A DNA stretch of 64,000 bases from Pedobacter zeae (GCF_014196715.1 NZ_JACIEF010000002.1:930001-994000), one strand, 5' to 3'; counted from the first letter of the stretch, positions 17,486 through 28,198 are shown. Translations and numbers: made by a program. The notes: a model not told the origin generated them from the letters alone.

Positions 17486-18163
17486 ATGATGAAAAAGAAA
17501 TTATATAAAAACAGCCTGTTATTACTATCCATAGTAGTGGGCGTTTATTTAAGTGCTTGCAAAAAAAGCGATTCTCCTTATTACAACTATACCAATACGG
17601 TACAAAATTTTAAGGGCTCTGCGATAGATTACCTGAAATCGAAACCCAATACTTTCGATTCCCTGTTACTCGTATTGAATCGTTTTCCAGATATCAAAGA
17701 CTCTTTGACTAATAGGCAGGTAACCTTATTTGCGCCGGTAAACGAAAATTTTGCCGCTGCGGTTAAATATTTGAATCAAACCAGGAAAGCTAAAGGAAAA
17801 AAACCTGTTTATTTAAGTAATGCAGATCCGACAGAATTATTGTTTATGCTTTCTAAATATATCATCAGGGGTAATAATACCACTGATATTTATGCCGGTA
17901 GCGTTGATGGTATTTCACTAAATACAGTATTATCCAATTATCCAATGCATATAAAAGCCATCAAGGAAAATGCATCGGGTTTTGTTGGTGGTGGCGCCAC
18001 AACACTCGAATACAGCGATATGTTTGGTTCGAGCATCCAGCTGAATTGGGTAACCACCAATACCAATGCCATTAATATCAAAACCAACAATGCAACAATT
18101 AATATTTTAACTCCTTTGCACAATTTTGGATTTGATGAATTTACGTACAGATTAGATCAATAG
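17486..18163 (+). CDS. Fasciclin-domain lipoprotein 1
   Basis: 225 residues with a lipobox (VYLSAC, then KKS) and one FAS1 domain, recognised by 'NTFDSLLLVLNRF', 'VTLFAPVNENFAAAVKYLN' and the closing 'INILTPLHNFGFDEF'. FAS1 domains are extracellular adhesion or ligand-binding modules. Two ATG codons in tandem at 17486 and 17489 are both usable starts. It follows SusD 1, and the second SusCD pair has the same arrangement, so it is probably an accessory surface protein of the transport complex. This role is inferred. Confidence 0.9.
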   Translation: MMKKKLYKNSLLLLSIVVGVYLSACKKSDSPYYNYTNTVQNFKGSAIDYLKSKPNTFDSLLLVLNRFPDIKDSLTNRQVTLFAPVNENFAAAVKYLNQTRKAKGKKPVYLSNADPTELLFMLSKYIIRGNNTTDIYAGSVDGISLNTVLSNYPMHIKAIKENASGFVGGGATTLEYSDMFGSSIQLNWVTTNTNAINIKTNNATINILTPLHNFGFDEFTYRLDQ

Positions 18164-18167
18164 CCTT

Positions 18168-19214
18168 ATGAAGATGAAAACGAATAAATACTTATTAAGC
18201 ACATTAATAATGCTATCGGGCATCATGAGCATATTGGTGTCGTGTAAGAAAAATTTACCCGATAACAGGTTGTCTATCGCTAACGATAGCCAGTATACTC
18301 AGTTCTTATATCAGCCAACTTTGGGAAGAAACACACTGTTTACCAATAATTTTACTTATGGTAACTCCAGCAGACCTCTTGATTTTAAGATTGTAAACAT
18401 GCGCACTTTCGGTGGCGAACCTGCGCCTGAATTAACCAAGTTGTATCCGGTTAAAGTGTGGAAAACAGCTTATGATGGTACAGAGAAATCGTTAGCTGAA
18501 ATTGAGGCCAAACGCGTAATTGAAAATCATCCCTTATTTGAAGTGCGTCCGCATTCGGGCGAATTTTTAATGTGGGCCGAAGCAAACTCTAATATGATTA
18601 AGGCTCAACCCGATTCGGGCTATGTTTTTGACGTGGAAATGTCGAACACAGGTGGGCGTAAATATTTTCAGAACTTTCGTTTAAGGCCATTACGCGAACG
18701 CCCTTACGAACCTTCGCCGCTCGATCCGATAACAGGTCAGGGAACGGGCACTTCTGTTAGTCCTTCCGGGTTGTTTATTACCGGGCAACGAACTGGCCAG
18801 GCTTTAACCTCAAGTGATGTACGTGTAGTATTCAATAAATTGCCAAAGGGGTTACCCGGCTACTCCGGGCATAGCATTAGTTTTAAGTTTGTAGATACCC
18901 TTGCCCAGACCATCGATCCTAACAAATTTGCCTTAACTGATTGGGGCAATCTCCTTCACGGTTTCAATATGGTAAAAGATGCTACCAAAGTAAAATTTGA
19001 TGTGGCCTATCCTGTTCCTTTAACTGCATATCCTACAAAATACACCACTACAGATGGCAGGGCTGCACATGTTGTATTCAGATTCGACAGGCAAGCTTTT
19101 GGAGCCGTTTTACTTCACTGTTATGTGGCTTTAGATTTCAGGATTTATGAGGAGGGTGATTGGGAAATAATATTCCAGTTTAAGAACGACAAACCAAAAT
19201 TTGACAACGACTGA
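18168..19214 (+). CDS. Surface lipoprotein, DUF5007-like (tentative)
   Basis: 348 residues with a lipobox (ILVSC, then KK). No enzyme motif is visible. The mature part is rich in beta-type sequence (for example 'VVFRFDRQAFGAVLLHCYVALDFRIYEEGDWEI' spread over the C-terminus). My recollection is that DUF5007 proteins occupy this slot between SusCD pairs in Pedobacter-type loci, but I cannot confirm the family. It starts 4 bp after the fasciclin gene and its TGA overlaps the ATG of the next SusC gene, so coupling is tight. Confidence 0.75.
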   Translation: MKMKTNKYLLSTLIMLSGIMSILVSCKKNLPDNRLSIANDSQYTQFLYQPTLGRNTLFTNNFTYGNSSRPLDFKIVNMRTFGGEPAPELTKLYPVKVWKTAYDGTEKSLAEIEAKRVIENHPLFEVRPHSGEFLMWAEANSNMIKAQPDSGYVFDVEMSNTGGRKYFQNFRLRPLRERPYEPSPLDPITGQGTGTSVSPSGLFITGQRTGQALTSSDVRVVFNKLPKGLPGYSGHSISFKFVDTLAQTIDPNKFALTDWGNLLHGFNMVKDATKVKFDVAYPVPLTAYPTKYTTTDGRAAHVVFRFDRQAFGAVLLHCYVALDFRIYEEGDWEIIFQFKNDKPKFDND

Positions 19215-22200
19215 TGAAACAAACTAAATCCAAACAAAATATATTTCCAATGAAGTATTTTTACAGCATCGTAATTTTATTGATCTTTGGTTTGCATAAT
19301 CTTGCCTTGGCCCAGCAGCAAATTGCGGTTACGGGTACGGTTTATGATGGTGAATCGCAGAAAAAAGAAACCATGCCCGGCGTAAGCATTTTAAGCGGAG
19401 GCAAGGTTTTAGGCCAAACTGATGGGGATGGACGTTACAGGGTAACTGTAGCATCAAATGCAGAGATTACCTTTAAATATTTAAGTTATGTAACACAAAC
19501 CCTAAAAGTAAATGGCAGAACTACCATTAACATAACTTTACAGGGCGATAACAAAACCCTTAAAGAGGTAACGGTTACAGCTGGTTATCAAACCAAAACA
19601 CGGACTTTATCTACCGGTTCTACCGTAAGTATTTCAGGTAAGGATATCCAGGGGCAGCCTGCAAGTGATGTGATGTCACTTTTACAAGGTAAGGTTGCTG
19701 GTCTGAACATTCAAAACAACACCGGGGCACCTGGTTTTAGAGGATCTATTACCTTACGCGGTATTTCAAATATCAATGTTTCTGGAGCAGGAAGTTCGAG
19801 TTTCTTAACCCCAACATCACCGCTTTTTGTAATCGACGGAGTGCCTGTTGATGATAATACCAATTATTCTTATGGTTTTCAGCAAGCTGGTCCGGGTATA
19901 TCACCTATTTCTCAAATCCCACCGGAAGATATTGAAGAGATTACAACCTTAAAAGATGCCGCTGCAACTGCGTTATACGGATCAAGAGGAGCTTATGGGG
20001 TAATTTTGGTTACCACTAAACGCGGTAATTCAAAAGTGCCGATTGTGCGTTATAATGGCGCCGCATTCTTTTCAATGGTGCCTCAGTTACGTACCGTTAT
20101 AGGAGGAAAAGGGGAGAGGCAATTGCGTATCTGGCAAATTATGCAGAACGATAGTACCTATAACCACGCAGTGGATATGATCAATTCGTCGCCAATTTTA
20201 GCAGATAGCTTAAATGCTTATTACAATAACTCAACAGATTGGCAATCTTATTTTTACAGGAATACTTTTAACCAAACGCACAATGTAAACATTTCAGGAG
20301 GGGATGTGGCTTTTAACTATAAAGTTGCATTAGGTGCTTATGATGAAACCGGGATTCAGGAAAATACCGGCGTTTCTAAATACAACCTGAACATGAATAT
20401 GCAATATAATCCAACGCCTAAGTTTAAGTTGTATGGTCAGTTGCAAAATTCAATTCAAAAACAACAGGTCGGAAGCGGTAATGGTTTGTTAAACAGTGGG
20501 TTGGCAGCTACTGGTTCAGCATCGACGCTATTGCCCTCTCCATCATTATATTCGGCACAAAGTGGCTTACTGGCACAGCTAAAAACAGATAACGACAATA
20601 AATCATTACAAACATTTGCAACAATTAACGCCGAATACGAAGTATTTAAAAACTTTAGAATTGCAACCTATTTAAATTATACCAATACCTCTAATACCAG
20701 GGATAACTTCTCGCCAGCTGCTTTAAATGGTAACCAATCTAAATATTATACTTATAACGACCGGGCAACCAAACTCTACAACCGTAACCAGTTTTCGTAT
20801 GTATATGGTTTAAAAGATGCTGCAGGAGAAGATTCGCATACCTTTAACTTATTTGCATTTACCGAGATTAACTCCAGCTTTTTTAAAGCAGATGCGATTT
20901 TGAATGAAAAAGGAGTGAATGATCAGTTAAGGGGACCGTTGACAAATATGACCGATTACCTTACTTCATTGGGGGGAACTATTGATTATACAGATGCCAG
21001 AAGTGTGGCTTTTGCAGGTGCGTTTTCTTATAACTACAAGCAAAAATATGTATTAGACCTTAACTATCGTTTGGATGCCAATTCGGCCAATGGCGAGAAC
21101 GCACGCTATATTGCTAATCCATCTATCGCAGTTAAATGGAACTTTAATAAAGAAAAGTTCATGGAAAACATTAAATGGCTGGATTATGGTGATATCCGTT
21201 TAAGTTATGGTTCAAACATCCAGCCTGTGGGTGGTATTTTTGATGCTTACGGAAAATACTTTGGAGGAAATCGTTACAATAATGCCAATTCAGTGATCCT
21301 GGACCTGGGTCGCTTACCTAATTTGGATCTGCAACCTACTAAAGCGACCACGTATAATGCAGGTTTCGATTTTAGTTTGTTCCAGAACCGTTTCTCATTT
21401 GTTTTCGATACCTATTACAAACAAAACGATAATATTTTCAGGTATAAAGATATTTCGAGTACCAATTCATTTGCGTCAATTGCTTCTAATGAAATCAGTA
21501 ACGTAAACTATGGCTGGGAGTTTCAGGCAATCACCCGCCCTTTAAATCCTAACAGTGCATTTAAATGGACCTTATCTGCAAACCTTGCCATTAACCGTGA
21601 GGTACTGGCACAATTGCCTGATGGATTGAGAGATCTAATTTATTACGATACAGGTTTAGGGCAGGATATTTATTACCGTTTAGGTACTAACTCCCTGTCT
21701 AACTATTTATTCAATACAAAAGGGGTGTATTCAACTAATGCTCAGGTTCCTGTCGACCCAAATACAGGTTTGCCTTATCGTGTAGGAGGAAATGGCCGTT
21801 TAAATTATTTCAAAGCAGGCGACCCGATTTTTACTGACCTGGATGGAAATTACGTACTTGATGGCAACGACAGGGTAATTGCCGGTAATTCTCAGCCACA
21901 GGTAACTGGTGGTATCACCTCTTATTTACAATGGAAAAACTGGAGTTTGGAGGTGAATACTTCATTTACCCTGATCCGCGATATTATTAACAATCCATTG
22001 GCTAACCAATTGCGCAACTATTATTTGCCAAATGGCTCAGGGGCTTTGGTACCACTGGATCAGCTTAATTATTGGAGTGCTCCAGGTCAGAATGCCACTT
22101 ATGCCAATCCTTTAGATTTCGTAAGGGCAAGGATTATTGATCCTTTCAGGTTAAACCAAACCGCATTCCAGGAGGACGGTTCTTACTTTAAATTGAACGC

Positions 22201-22408
22201 TGTTAAAGTATACTACCTGTTGAATAAGAAATTCACCAGCAAGTTAGGGATGAACAGGGTGAGCATTAATGCTACTGCCGCAAACCTGGGCTTTATTACA
22301 CGTTACTCTGGTCCAAACCCAGAGAATGTAACCAGTTTGGGCAGAGATGATTCAGGAGGTTATCCTTCGCCAAAACAGTTTACATTAGGTTTAAACGTTG
22401 AGTTTTAA
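19214..22408 (+). CDS. SusC/RagA-family TonB-linked outer-membrane transporter 2
   Basis: 1064 residues. The start at 19214 shares one base with the preceding stop; an internal ATG at 19250 (MKYFYSIVILLIFG) would place the signal peptide directly at the N-terminus and is a fair alternative. After the signal come a carboxypeptidase-regulatory-like domain ('VTGTVYDGESQKKETMPGVSI', 'TDGDGRYRVTV'), the SusC signature region ('VAGLNIQNNTGAPGFRGSITLRG'), the plug ('IEEITTLKDAAATALYGSRGAYGVILVTTK'), and a barrel ending 'TLGLNVEF'. Unlike transporter 1 it has the complete family architecture. Confidence 0.96.
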   Translation: MKQTKSKQNIFPMKYFYSIVILLIFGLHNLALAQQQIAVTGTVYDGESQKKETMPGVSILSGGKVLGQTDGDGRYRVTVASNAEITFKYLSYVTQTLKVNGRTTINITLQGDNKTLKEVTVTAGYQTKTRTLSTGSTVSISGKDIQGQPASDVMSLLQGKVAGLNIQNNTGAPGFRGSITLRGISNINVSGAGSSSFLTPTSPLFVIDGVPVDDNTNYSYGFQQAGPGISPISQIPPEDIEEITTLKDAAATALYGSRGAYGVILVTTKRGNSKVPIVRYNGAAFFSMVPQLRTVIGGKGERQLRIWQIMQNDSTYNHAVDMINSSPILADSLNAYYNNSTDWQSYFYRNTFNQTHNVNISGGDVAFNYKVALGAYDETGIQENTGVSKYNLNMNMQYNPTPKFKLYGQLQNSIQKQQVGSGNGLLNSGLAATGSASTLLPSPSLYSAQSGLLAQLKTDNDNKSLQTFATINAEYEVFKNFRIATYLNYTNTSNTRDNFSPAALNGNQSKYYTYNDRATKLYNRNQFSYVYGLKDAAGEDSHTFNLFAFTEINSSFFKADAILNEKGVNDQLRGPLTNMTDYLTSLGGTIDYTDARSVAFAGAFSYNYKQKYVLDLNYRLDANSANGENARYIANPSIAVKWNFNKEKFMENIKWLDYGDIRLSYGSNIQPVGGIFDAYGKYFGGNRYNNANSVILDLGRLPNLDLQPTKATTYNAGFDFSLFQNRFSFVFDTYYKQNDNIFRYKDISSTNSFASIASNEISNVNYGWEFQAITRPLNPNSAFKWTLSANLAINREVLAQLPDGLRDLIYYDTGLGQDIYYRLGTNSLSNYLFNTKGVYSTNAQVPVDPNTGLPYRVGGNGRLNYFKAGDPIFTDLDGNYVLDGNDRVIAGNSQPQVTGGITSYLQWKNWSLEVNTSFTLIRDIINNPLANQLRNYYLPNGSGALVPLDQLNYWSAPGQNATYANPLDFVRARIIDPFRLNQTAFQEDGSYFKLNAVKVYYLLNKKFTSKLGMNRVSINATAANLGFITRYSGPNPENVTSLGRDDSGGYPSPKQFTLGLNVEF

Positions 22409-22422
22409 AATAAATCAGACAG

Positions 22423-23964
22423 ATGAAAAATACAACATACATAATTCTGTTTGCTGCACTGGTTTTTAGCACAGTGGGCTGCAAAAAATTTCTAAACGTA
22501 ACGCCTATCGAAGCACAGAGCGGCAATAACTTTTGGAAAACACGTGAAGATGTGGAAGGATTTACCAATGGCATCTATTCGCGGTTAAGATCAAAGGTGG
22601 CTGGTACACCACAGTTTTTTAATGGAGATGACCGCGCATTTTTCCCTGCATTGGAAGTAAGGGGAAACAGTGTTTCGGTAATTAGTTTGGATAATAGCGG
22701 TGCCAATACCTTTAATGCACTAATTTCTAATAACATGAATTACATTGTAGCCAGTAATAACCGCTATGACAGGTTGATGAAGGATATTATGAACTGGAAA
22801 GCGTGGTATGATGTGATCGCGGCTTCCAATATCCTGTACCAGGAAGTAGATAAAGTGCCAACATCAAGTTTGTCTGATACAGACAAAAAACGGTATAAAG
22901 CTGAGGCTGTGTTTTTACGTAACTTAAGCTATATGTTTATCTGTAAATTATTCGGCGATGCTGTTTATTATACGGAAGCTTATCACAGTACGTCGCTTCC
23001 AAGGACTTCGCAAGTGACCGTAATGAATAAATGTATTGCAGATATGAGTGCTGCAAAGGCAGATTTACCTGTTTTTTATAGTGATGTTAACGCAAATGGT
23101 TTCAGGCCTACAAGGGCCTCTGCTATAGCGTTGTTAATGCATCTCAATATGTGGGCAGCAGCCTGGGATTCAGGAAGCAAAACGAAATACTACGAATCGG
23201 TAAAAACGCTGGCTACGGAGCTCGATACTTATTCTAACTATAAAATATTGCCCGTTACAGCTGCTAATACGCTCAAAATTTTTAAAGGACGGAGCAGTGA
23301 AAGCCTTTTTGGTATTTTGCAGGATTTTAATTACGGTGAAGGATTTTCTTTACCGGCAGGCTTTTCTTACTATTTTTCGCACTATCCTTATCAGGGCAAC
23401 GTGAATAAAACCGCGAGTTCAATGGCCTACCAGAGCGATTATATTAAAAAGCTTTACCCGGCAAATTCAACTGATGCCAGACTTACTACCTGGTTCGAGA
23501 ATTATGATTCAGGTTCAGGAACTTTCCAGTTTAAAAAATTCGCAAACATCTATTCTACGGGTTCTGGTAGCTCAATATCGGTAACCAGTGATGATAGCGC
23601 CATCATTTTCAGATTACCTGATTGCTATTTATTAACCGCAGAAGCATTAGCTGAGCTTGGGGATGAAAGTGGGGCAAGAGATTTCGCGAACAGGGTAACT
23701 ATAGCTGCAAATGCGCCATTGATTATTCAAAGCGGTCAGGATTTAAAGGACGAGATTTATAGAGAGAGGTGCCGTGAGCTTATTGGCGAAGGTCAATATT
23801 TCTTTGACCTGGTAAGAACAAAAAGAGTTGTAAATTCAGATTTCACGAAATCACCAATGTCTGTAGCCAATCTGAACGCTGGTGCATGGACATGGCCACT
23901 CACCATTACGGCTGCCGAACGCAGTGCAAATCCTAATTTAATCGGTAATAACTTTTGGAATTAA
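22423..23964 (+). CDS. SusD/RagB-family glycan-binding lipoprotein 2
   Basis: 513 residues, lipobox STVGC followed by KK, 'NNFWKTREDVEGFTNGIYSRL' and 'RYKAEAVFLRNLSYMFICKLFGDAVYYTE' as SusD TPR signatures, and 'DEIYRERCRELIGEGQYFFDLVRTKRV' as the C-terminal signature. Partner of SusC 2, 14 bp upstream. The pair differs clearly in sequence from pair 1, so the two probably bind different parts or forms of the substrate (inference). Confidence 0.96.
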   Translation: MKNTTYIILFAALVFSTVGCKKFLNVTPIEAQSGNNFWKTREDVEGFTNGIYSRLRSKVAGTPQFFNGDDRAFFPALEVRGNSVSVISLDNSGANTFNALISNNMNYIVASNNRYDRLMKDIMNWKAWYDVIAASNILYQEVDKVPTSSLSDTDKKRYKAEAVFLRNLSYMFICKLFGDAVYYTEAYHSTSLPRTSQVTVMNKCIADMSAAKADLPVFYSDVNANGFRPTRASAIALLMHLNMWAAAWDSGSKTKYYESVKTLATELDTYSNYKILPVTAANTLKIFKGRSSESLFGILQDFNYGEGFSLPAGFSYYFSHYPYQGNVNKTASSMAYQSDYIKKLYPANSTDARLTTWFENYDSGSGTFQFKKFANIYSTGSGSSISVTSDDSAIIFRLPDCYLLTAEALAELGDESGARDFANRVTIAANAPLIIQSGQDLKDEIYRERCRELIGEGQYFFDLVRTKRVVNSDFTKSPMSVANLNAGAWTWPLTITAAERSANPNLIGNNFWN

Positions 23965-23969
23965 TAGAT

Positions 23970-24716
23970 ATGATGATGAAGAATTATAAAACGCTCCTGT
24001 TTTCAATAATCGGAATATTATCCGTTTTAACCAGCTGTAAAAAATATTATGTTGAAACCGGGGTTCATGATGCACAATATAATGGGAATATTTTGCAATA
24101 CATGCAGGCAAAGAAACCGTTTTTTGATTCAACCTTAACGGTGATCAAACTGGCAGGCCTTGAGGATGTGATCAGCAAAGAGAATATCACTTTCTTTGCT
24201 CCGCCAAGCGGTTCTATATTTAAATCCATAAAGAGACTGAATATTGAGTTGAGGGTTACAGGTAAAGATACAGTTTCACAGTTATCACAAATCAAACCTG
24301 AAGTATGGAGAAATATTCTTTCGCAATACATCTTTAAAGGAGCGAACCGCTTAAAAGATTATCCGCAACGCGATACTTTATCTTACCTGGCCTATCCCGG
24401 ACAAGGATACACTTCTTATGGAGGCCGGATTATGAACGTTGGTGTTATTTTTAATGATGCGGTAGTTTACAATTCATCCGGAGCTGAAATTTCAAGAGTA
24501 GCTTATGCAGGTTATCGCCAGTTATACCTCGCTTATATTCCTGATATGTCCAATCCACAGGTAGCATTGGTTAATATTCCTGTAGCCACTTCCGATATAC
24601 AGCCCGCGAATGGCGTTTTGCATGTGTTAAATAAAGTGAAGCATAATTTTGGCTTCAATACCAATGTTTTTATTGAGCAGGCTATCTCAGCCGGGATTAG
24701 TCCGGCAACACCTTAA
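23970..24716 (+). CDS. Fasciclin-domain lipoprotein 2
   Basis: About 248 residues from the first of three tandem ATGs (23970, 23973, 23976). Lipobox SVLTSC, then KK. One FAS1-like domain with 'FFDSTLTVIKLAGLEDVISKENITFFAPPSGSIF' spread over the core and 'NGVLHVLNKVKHNFGFNTNVF' at the end, parallel to fasciclin protein 1. It is 5 bp downstream of SusD 2. The equivalent positions suggest a conserved SusC-SusD-fasciclin module. Confidence 0.88.
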   Translation: MMMKNYKTLLFSIIGILSVLTSCKKYYVETGVHDAQYNGNILQYMQAKKPFFDSTLTVIKLAGLEDVISKENITFFAPPSGSIFKSIKRLNIELRVTGKDTVSQLSQIKPEVWRNILSQYIFKGANRLKDYPQRDTLSYLAYPGQGYTSYGGRIMNVGVIFNDAVVYNSSGAEISRVAYAGYRQLYLAYIPDMSNPQVALVNIPVATSDIQPANGVLHVLNKVKHNFGFNTNVFIEQAISAGISPATP

Positions 24717-24746
24717 GTTTATTGTATCATTCATAAATTGAAAAAA

Positions 24747-26420
24747 ATGTTAACAAACATACCATATAAATTTAAGCAGCTATTATTAGGGGCAATATGC
24801 TTAACAACTTTTTTTGTTTCCTGCACCAAAGAGCGGGGGCTTACTGAAGACCCGTATGCAGGTGGTAAAAAGCCACTCGACCTCAGCTTTGTTTCAAAAA
24901 CGATCGATCCTGATGTAGTCAATCCCGGCGATGTGGTAACCGTAAAAGTAAAGGGATTGAATAAGTACATCAACGACTTTAAAGTTTACGTAAACGAAAT
25001 TGAAGCGGAGGTAGTTACGGCATCTACCAACGATACCACATTGACTTTTAAGGTTCCGGCTAAAGCCAGTACGGGGAGCATGTGGATTACTGCTCAAGGC
25101 CAGAGCTTTTTTGGCCCTACAGTTAAAGTTGGGGGTAAGCTCAGCGTGGATGCCGGTTGGAAAGTCATTAACGGGGCTACGAATACAACAGGCGCAAGTA
25201 CTGTGTTCGATATTGAAGGTTTACCTGGAGGTAACTTTCTGGTTGGCGGTGCCTTTAACGATTTTGAGTTAAAAGGAACCGAAAAACTGCCAATTGGGGG
25301 TATTGCACAAATTGCTGGAGATGGAACTTACACCACGAGTGGTTTTTCTTTTGGTAAGGGTGCCGGAGGTGCCGGAAAGCTGGTCTACTCCATTACCAGA
25401 ATAGCCACCGGATCACAGGCTGGTAAGTTTATCATTGGTGGAAGTTTTACCAGTTTTAATTCTACTCGCCCGAACCGCCAAACCTTAAATAACGTAGCGA
25501 GGTTAAATAGCAACGGCTCACTGGATAGTCTTATTCTCAGGGATGTAATTAACCCGAAACCGCAGGAAACGTATAAAAACGGCGATACTGTGAGTGCTTT
25601 TAATGCAGGGGTAGACGGCATGGTGAGAAAAACCTTCGTATTTAATGAACAGGTTTATCTCGTTGGAAACTTTACCAATTACAAACGGATGTACTTGCCA
25701 AACTCCAGCTATGATGAAAAGGTTTACGATTTAACACGCATGCGCCAGATGGTAAGGGTAAATATGGATGGCACCATGGATTCTACTTTCCACTATAATA
25801 AATCGACCCGCCAGAGTGCCATTGGCGCCAACGGCGTAATCCTGGATGCCATGATGCAAACCGATGGGAAATTGATCCTGGTAGGTACTTTTACGACATT
25901 TAACGGGGTACAAGCCAATCATATTGTACGTATAAATTTTGATGGTACTGTAGACAATAGCTTTAATGTAGGTTCTGGTGCCAACAGCGATATCATTTCT
26001 ATCCGCTATAATGCCACTACCAATAAAATTGTTGTTGGCGGAACATTTACCAGTTTTAATGGCAAAGCCGCTTCAGGTATAAACTTATTAAATGCCGATG
26101 GTTCCAATGTAACCACTTTTAACGGGCAGACCATAACAGGGGGGATAGCCAGTTTTGTCGGACAGTTGAATAATGGGAAAATAATTGTAAGTGGCTCTTT
26201 CAATAAATACGGAGACTACCTCCGTCAGGGTTTTATGGTGTTGGAAGCTAATGGGCAGCTGGCAGTTGGTTATAACAATACCGGCGGATTTCAGGGCACT
26301 ATTTACGATATGGTAGAAACCACAACATCTACAGGTACGCAGGTAATTTTAGTGGGCGATATCTTACGCTTCAATGGTACTCTACCACACAATCTATTGC
26401 GTTTAAATTTTGCGAATTAA
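24747..26420 (+). CDS. Lipoprotein with IPT/TIG-like and delta-60 repeats (DUF5008-like)
   Basis: About 557 residues from ATG 24747; an upstream in-frame TTG at 24738 is possible. Lipobox VSC near residue 25-30. Residues about 45-130 look like an immunoglobulin-like IPT/TIG domain ('VNPGDVVTVKVKGLNKYINDFKVYVN'). The rest contains delta-60-type repeats of the form 'DGKLILVGTFTTFNGVQAN' and 'NKIVVGGTFTSFNGKAA' with 'DGTVDNSFNVGSG' linkers, forming a predicted beta-propeller. I believe such proteins are labelled DUF5008. Likely a surface ligand-binding protein. Confidence 0.82.
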   Translation: MLTNIPYKFKQLLLGAICLTTFFVSCTKERGLTEDPYAGGKKPLDLSFVSKTIDPDVVNPGDVVTVKVKGLNKYINDFKVYVNEIEAEVVTASTNDTTLTFKVPAKASTGSMWITAQGQSFFGPTVKVGGKLSVDAGWKVINGATNTTGASTVFDIEGLPGGNFLVGGAFNDFELKGTEKLPIGGIAQIAGDGTYTTSGFSFGKGAGGAGKLVYSITRIATGSQAGKFIIGGSFTSFNSTRPNRQTLNNVARLNSNGSLDSLILRDVINPKPQETYKNGDTVSAFNAGVDGMVRKTFVFNEQVYLVGNFTNYKRMYLPNSSYDEKVYDLTRMRQMVRVNMDGTMDSTFHYNKSTRQSAIGANGVILDAMMQTDGKLILVGTFTTFNGVQANHIVRINFDGTVDNSFNVGSGANSDIISIRYNATTNKIVVGGTFTSFNGKAASGINLLNADGSNVTTFNGQTITGGIASFVGQLNNGKIIVSGSFNKYGDYLRQGFMVLEANGQLAVGYNNTGGFQGTIYDMVETTTSTGTQVILVGDILRFNGTLPHNLLRLNFAN

Positions 26421-26447
26421 TCAATATTATTTCAAATATAATAACAG

Positions 26448-28181
26448 ATGAAAAAAGGATTTACATTTATGGCAACCTTAAAATACCTAAGCCTGGCTTT
26501 GGTATCGGGGTTATTCCTTGTATCAACCGGCTGTAATAAGGATTTTCAAAATACCTTGCCACAAGGTTTTAAAAATGATACTGCTGGTTTGGGAGCTGGA
26601 AAAAAAGTACTTTACATTATTTTAGATGGGGTAACGGGAGCAGCTGTGAGAACACTTGCGCCAACCAATTTAGCTCAGATTAATGCGAAGGCAACTTATT
26701 CTTATGATGGCTTGGCAGATAATAAATATAATGTAATTACTCACGCTTCGGCATGGACAACCATGTTAACGGGTTACGATTACACTAAACATAACGTAAC
26801 AACCGAAGATTTTGCCGGCTTGAACCTGCAAAATACGCCAACAATTTTTACACGAATTAAAAGTTCGCTTAACAATGCCAGAACGGTTTCAATTGCATCA
26901 ACCAGTGTGTTTACCGATAAGCTTGCAGGTGATGCGGTGGTAAAACAAACTGTTTCAGATGATGCAGCAGTAAAAACAGGAGTAATAGCCGAATTAAGTA
27001 CAAATAATCCTTCAATGGTGGTAGCACAGTTTCACAGTGCAGAAACCGCTGGTGCCGCAAATGGTTATACTGCAAGCACCCCTGCATATGCCGCCGCAAT
27101 CAACAGCATTGACGGTTATATTGGCGAAATTATGACCGCATTAAAAGCACGTAAAGGTTATTCTGGTGAGAACTGGCTGGTAATAATTGCTTCTAATAAG
27201 GGTGGTGGGGCATCTGGTGGTGCTCCTGGCTCAAATATTTTTAATGATGCTTCCCGCAATGCTTATATTGCCTTTTATAATCCGAGGTTCTCATCGGTTA
27301 AAATTACCCAACCTGATCCTGCCAGTTATCCTTTTGTTGGTACAGCACCTCGTTTTGTGGCTACAACGGCTTCTAATGTTACAGCTATCCAAAACAATAC
27401 CACCATCGGTAATTTTGGCAGCACAGGCGACTTTACTTTTATGTTTAAGTTTAGAGATGATTACGGACAAGCTAATTACTATCCGATGTTTTTGGCTAAA
27501 AGAAATGCCTTTAATTCGGTTTCATCTACCGGATGGGGATTTTTATTTGGTGCCAACTCGGCTCAGTTAGATTGGGGCGGTAGCCCTCGTCCTGGCTTTG
27601 GTATTGATATCCGTGATGGACGCTGGCATACGGTAGCCTTTACCATTGGCCTGTTAAACGGCACAAGAACCCTAACTTTATATGTTGATGGGTTAACCCG
27701 GTATTCAGGATCTATAAACGGAAGAAATATAGATAACAATACCCCACTTAGGTTAGGTGGAGATATCGGAACGGACGGAAATACACAGACCAATCTTTTA
27801 ATCAGGGATGTGGCCTTGTTTAACGTAGCCATGTCTGCAACAGACGTTGCAGCTATCATGAGAACACAGATTAAACCCAGCACTCCATTTTATAATAACC
27901 TGTTAGGCTTTTGGCCAGGCAATGAAACCAGTGGTACAGTGATGTTGGATCAATCGGGTAAAGGAAATAATTTTACTTACAGCAGTAATGTAGCCTTCGC
28001 GAACTTTGAAGAAATTTCTCCCAATATCTCTCCCGATATCTCTCCGGCCGCTTACCTTTCAGTGCCTAACGGAGTTGATATCCCCTTGCTGATTTATAAC
28101 TGGTTAAATATTGCTGTTTCTCCTCAATGGGGTTTAACAGGCAGGTTATATAATCCAACTGTATCATTACCAACTAACTAA
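26448..28181 (+). CDS. Phosphodiesterase-fold/LamG lipoprotein, probably inactive (DUF4983-like)
   Basis: 577 residues: lipobox VSTGC, then an alkaline-phosphatase-superfamily domain ('KKVLYIILDGVTGAAVRTLAPTNL', residues about 45-260), then a concanavalin/LamG-like domain ('RWHTVAFTIGLLNGTRTLTLYVDG', residues about 315-470) and a short C-terminal tail. The superfamily's metal and nucleophile positions look lost: the usual SDHG is 'SNKGG', the usual D..GH is 'SAETAGA', and no Thr/Ser lies at the expected nucleophile position before 'MLTG'. I infer a pseudoenzyme used for glycan binding. The gene at 30155 is its paralogue. Confidence 0.85.
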   Translation: MKKGFTFMATLKYLSLALVSGLFLVSTGCNKDFQNTLPQGFKNDTAGLGAGKKVLYIILDGVTGAAVRTLAPTNLAQINAKATYSYDGLADNKYNVITHASAWTTMLTGYDYTKHNVTTEDFAGLNLQNTPTIFTRIKSSLNNARTVSIASTSVFTDKLAGDAVVKQTVSDDAAVKTGVIAELSTNNPSMVVAQFHSAETAGAANGYTASTPAYAAAINSIDGYIGEIMTALKARKGYSGENWLVIIASNKGGGASGGAPGSNIFNDASRNAYIAFYNPRFSSVKITQPDPASYPFVGTAPRFVATTASNVTAIQNNTTIGNFGSTGDFTFMFKFRDDYGQANYYPMFLAKRNAFNSVSSTGWGFLFGANSAQLDWGGSPRPGFGIDIRDGRWHTVAFTIGLLNGTRTLTLYVDGLTRYSGSINGRNIDNNTPLRLGGDIGTDGNTQTNLLIRDVALFNVAMSATDVAAIMRTQIKPSTPFYNNLLGFWPGNETSGTVMLDQSGKGNNFTYSSNVAFANFEEISPNISPDISPAAYLSVPNGVDIPLLIYNWLNIAVSPQWGLTGRLYNPTVSLPTN

Positions 28182-28198
28182 CCTTAAATATTGATAAA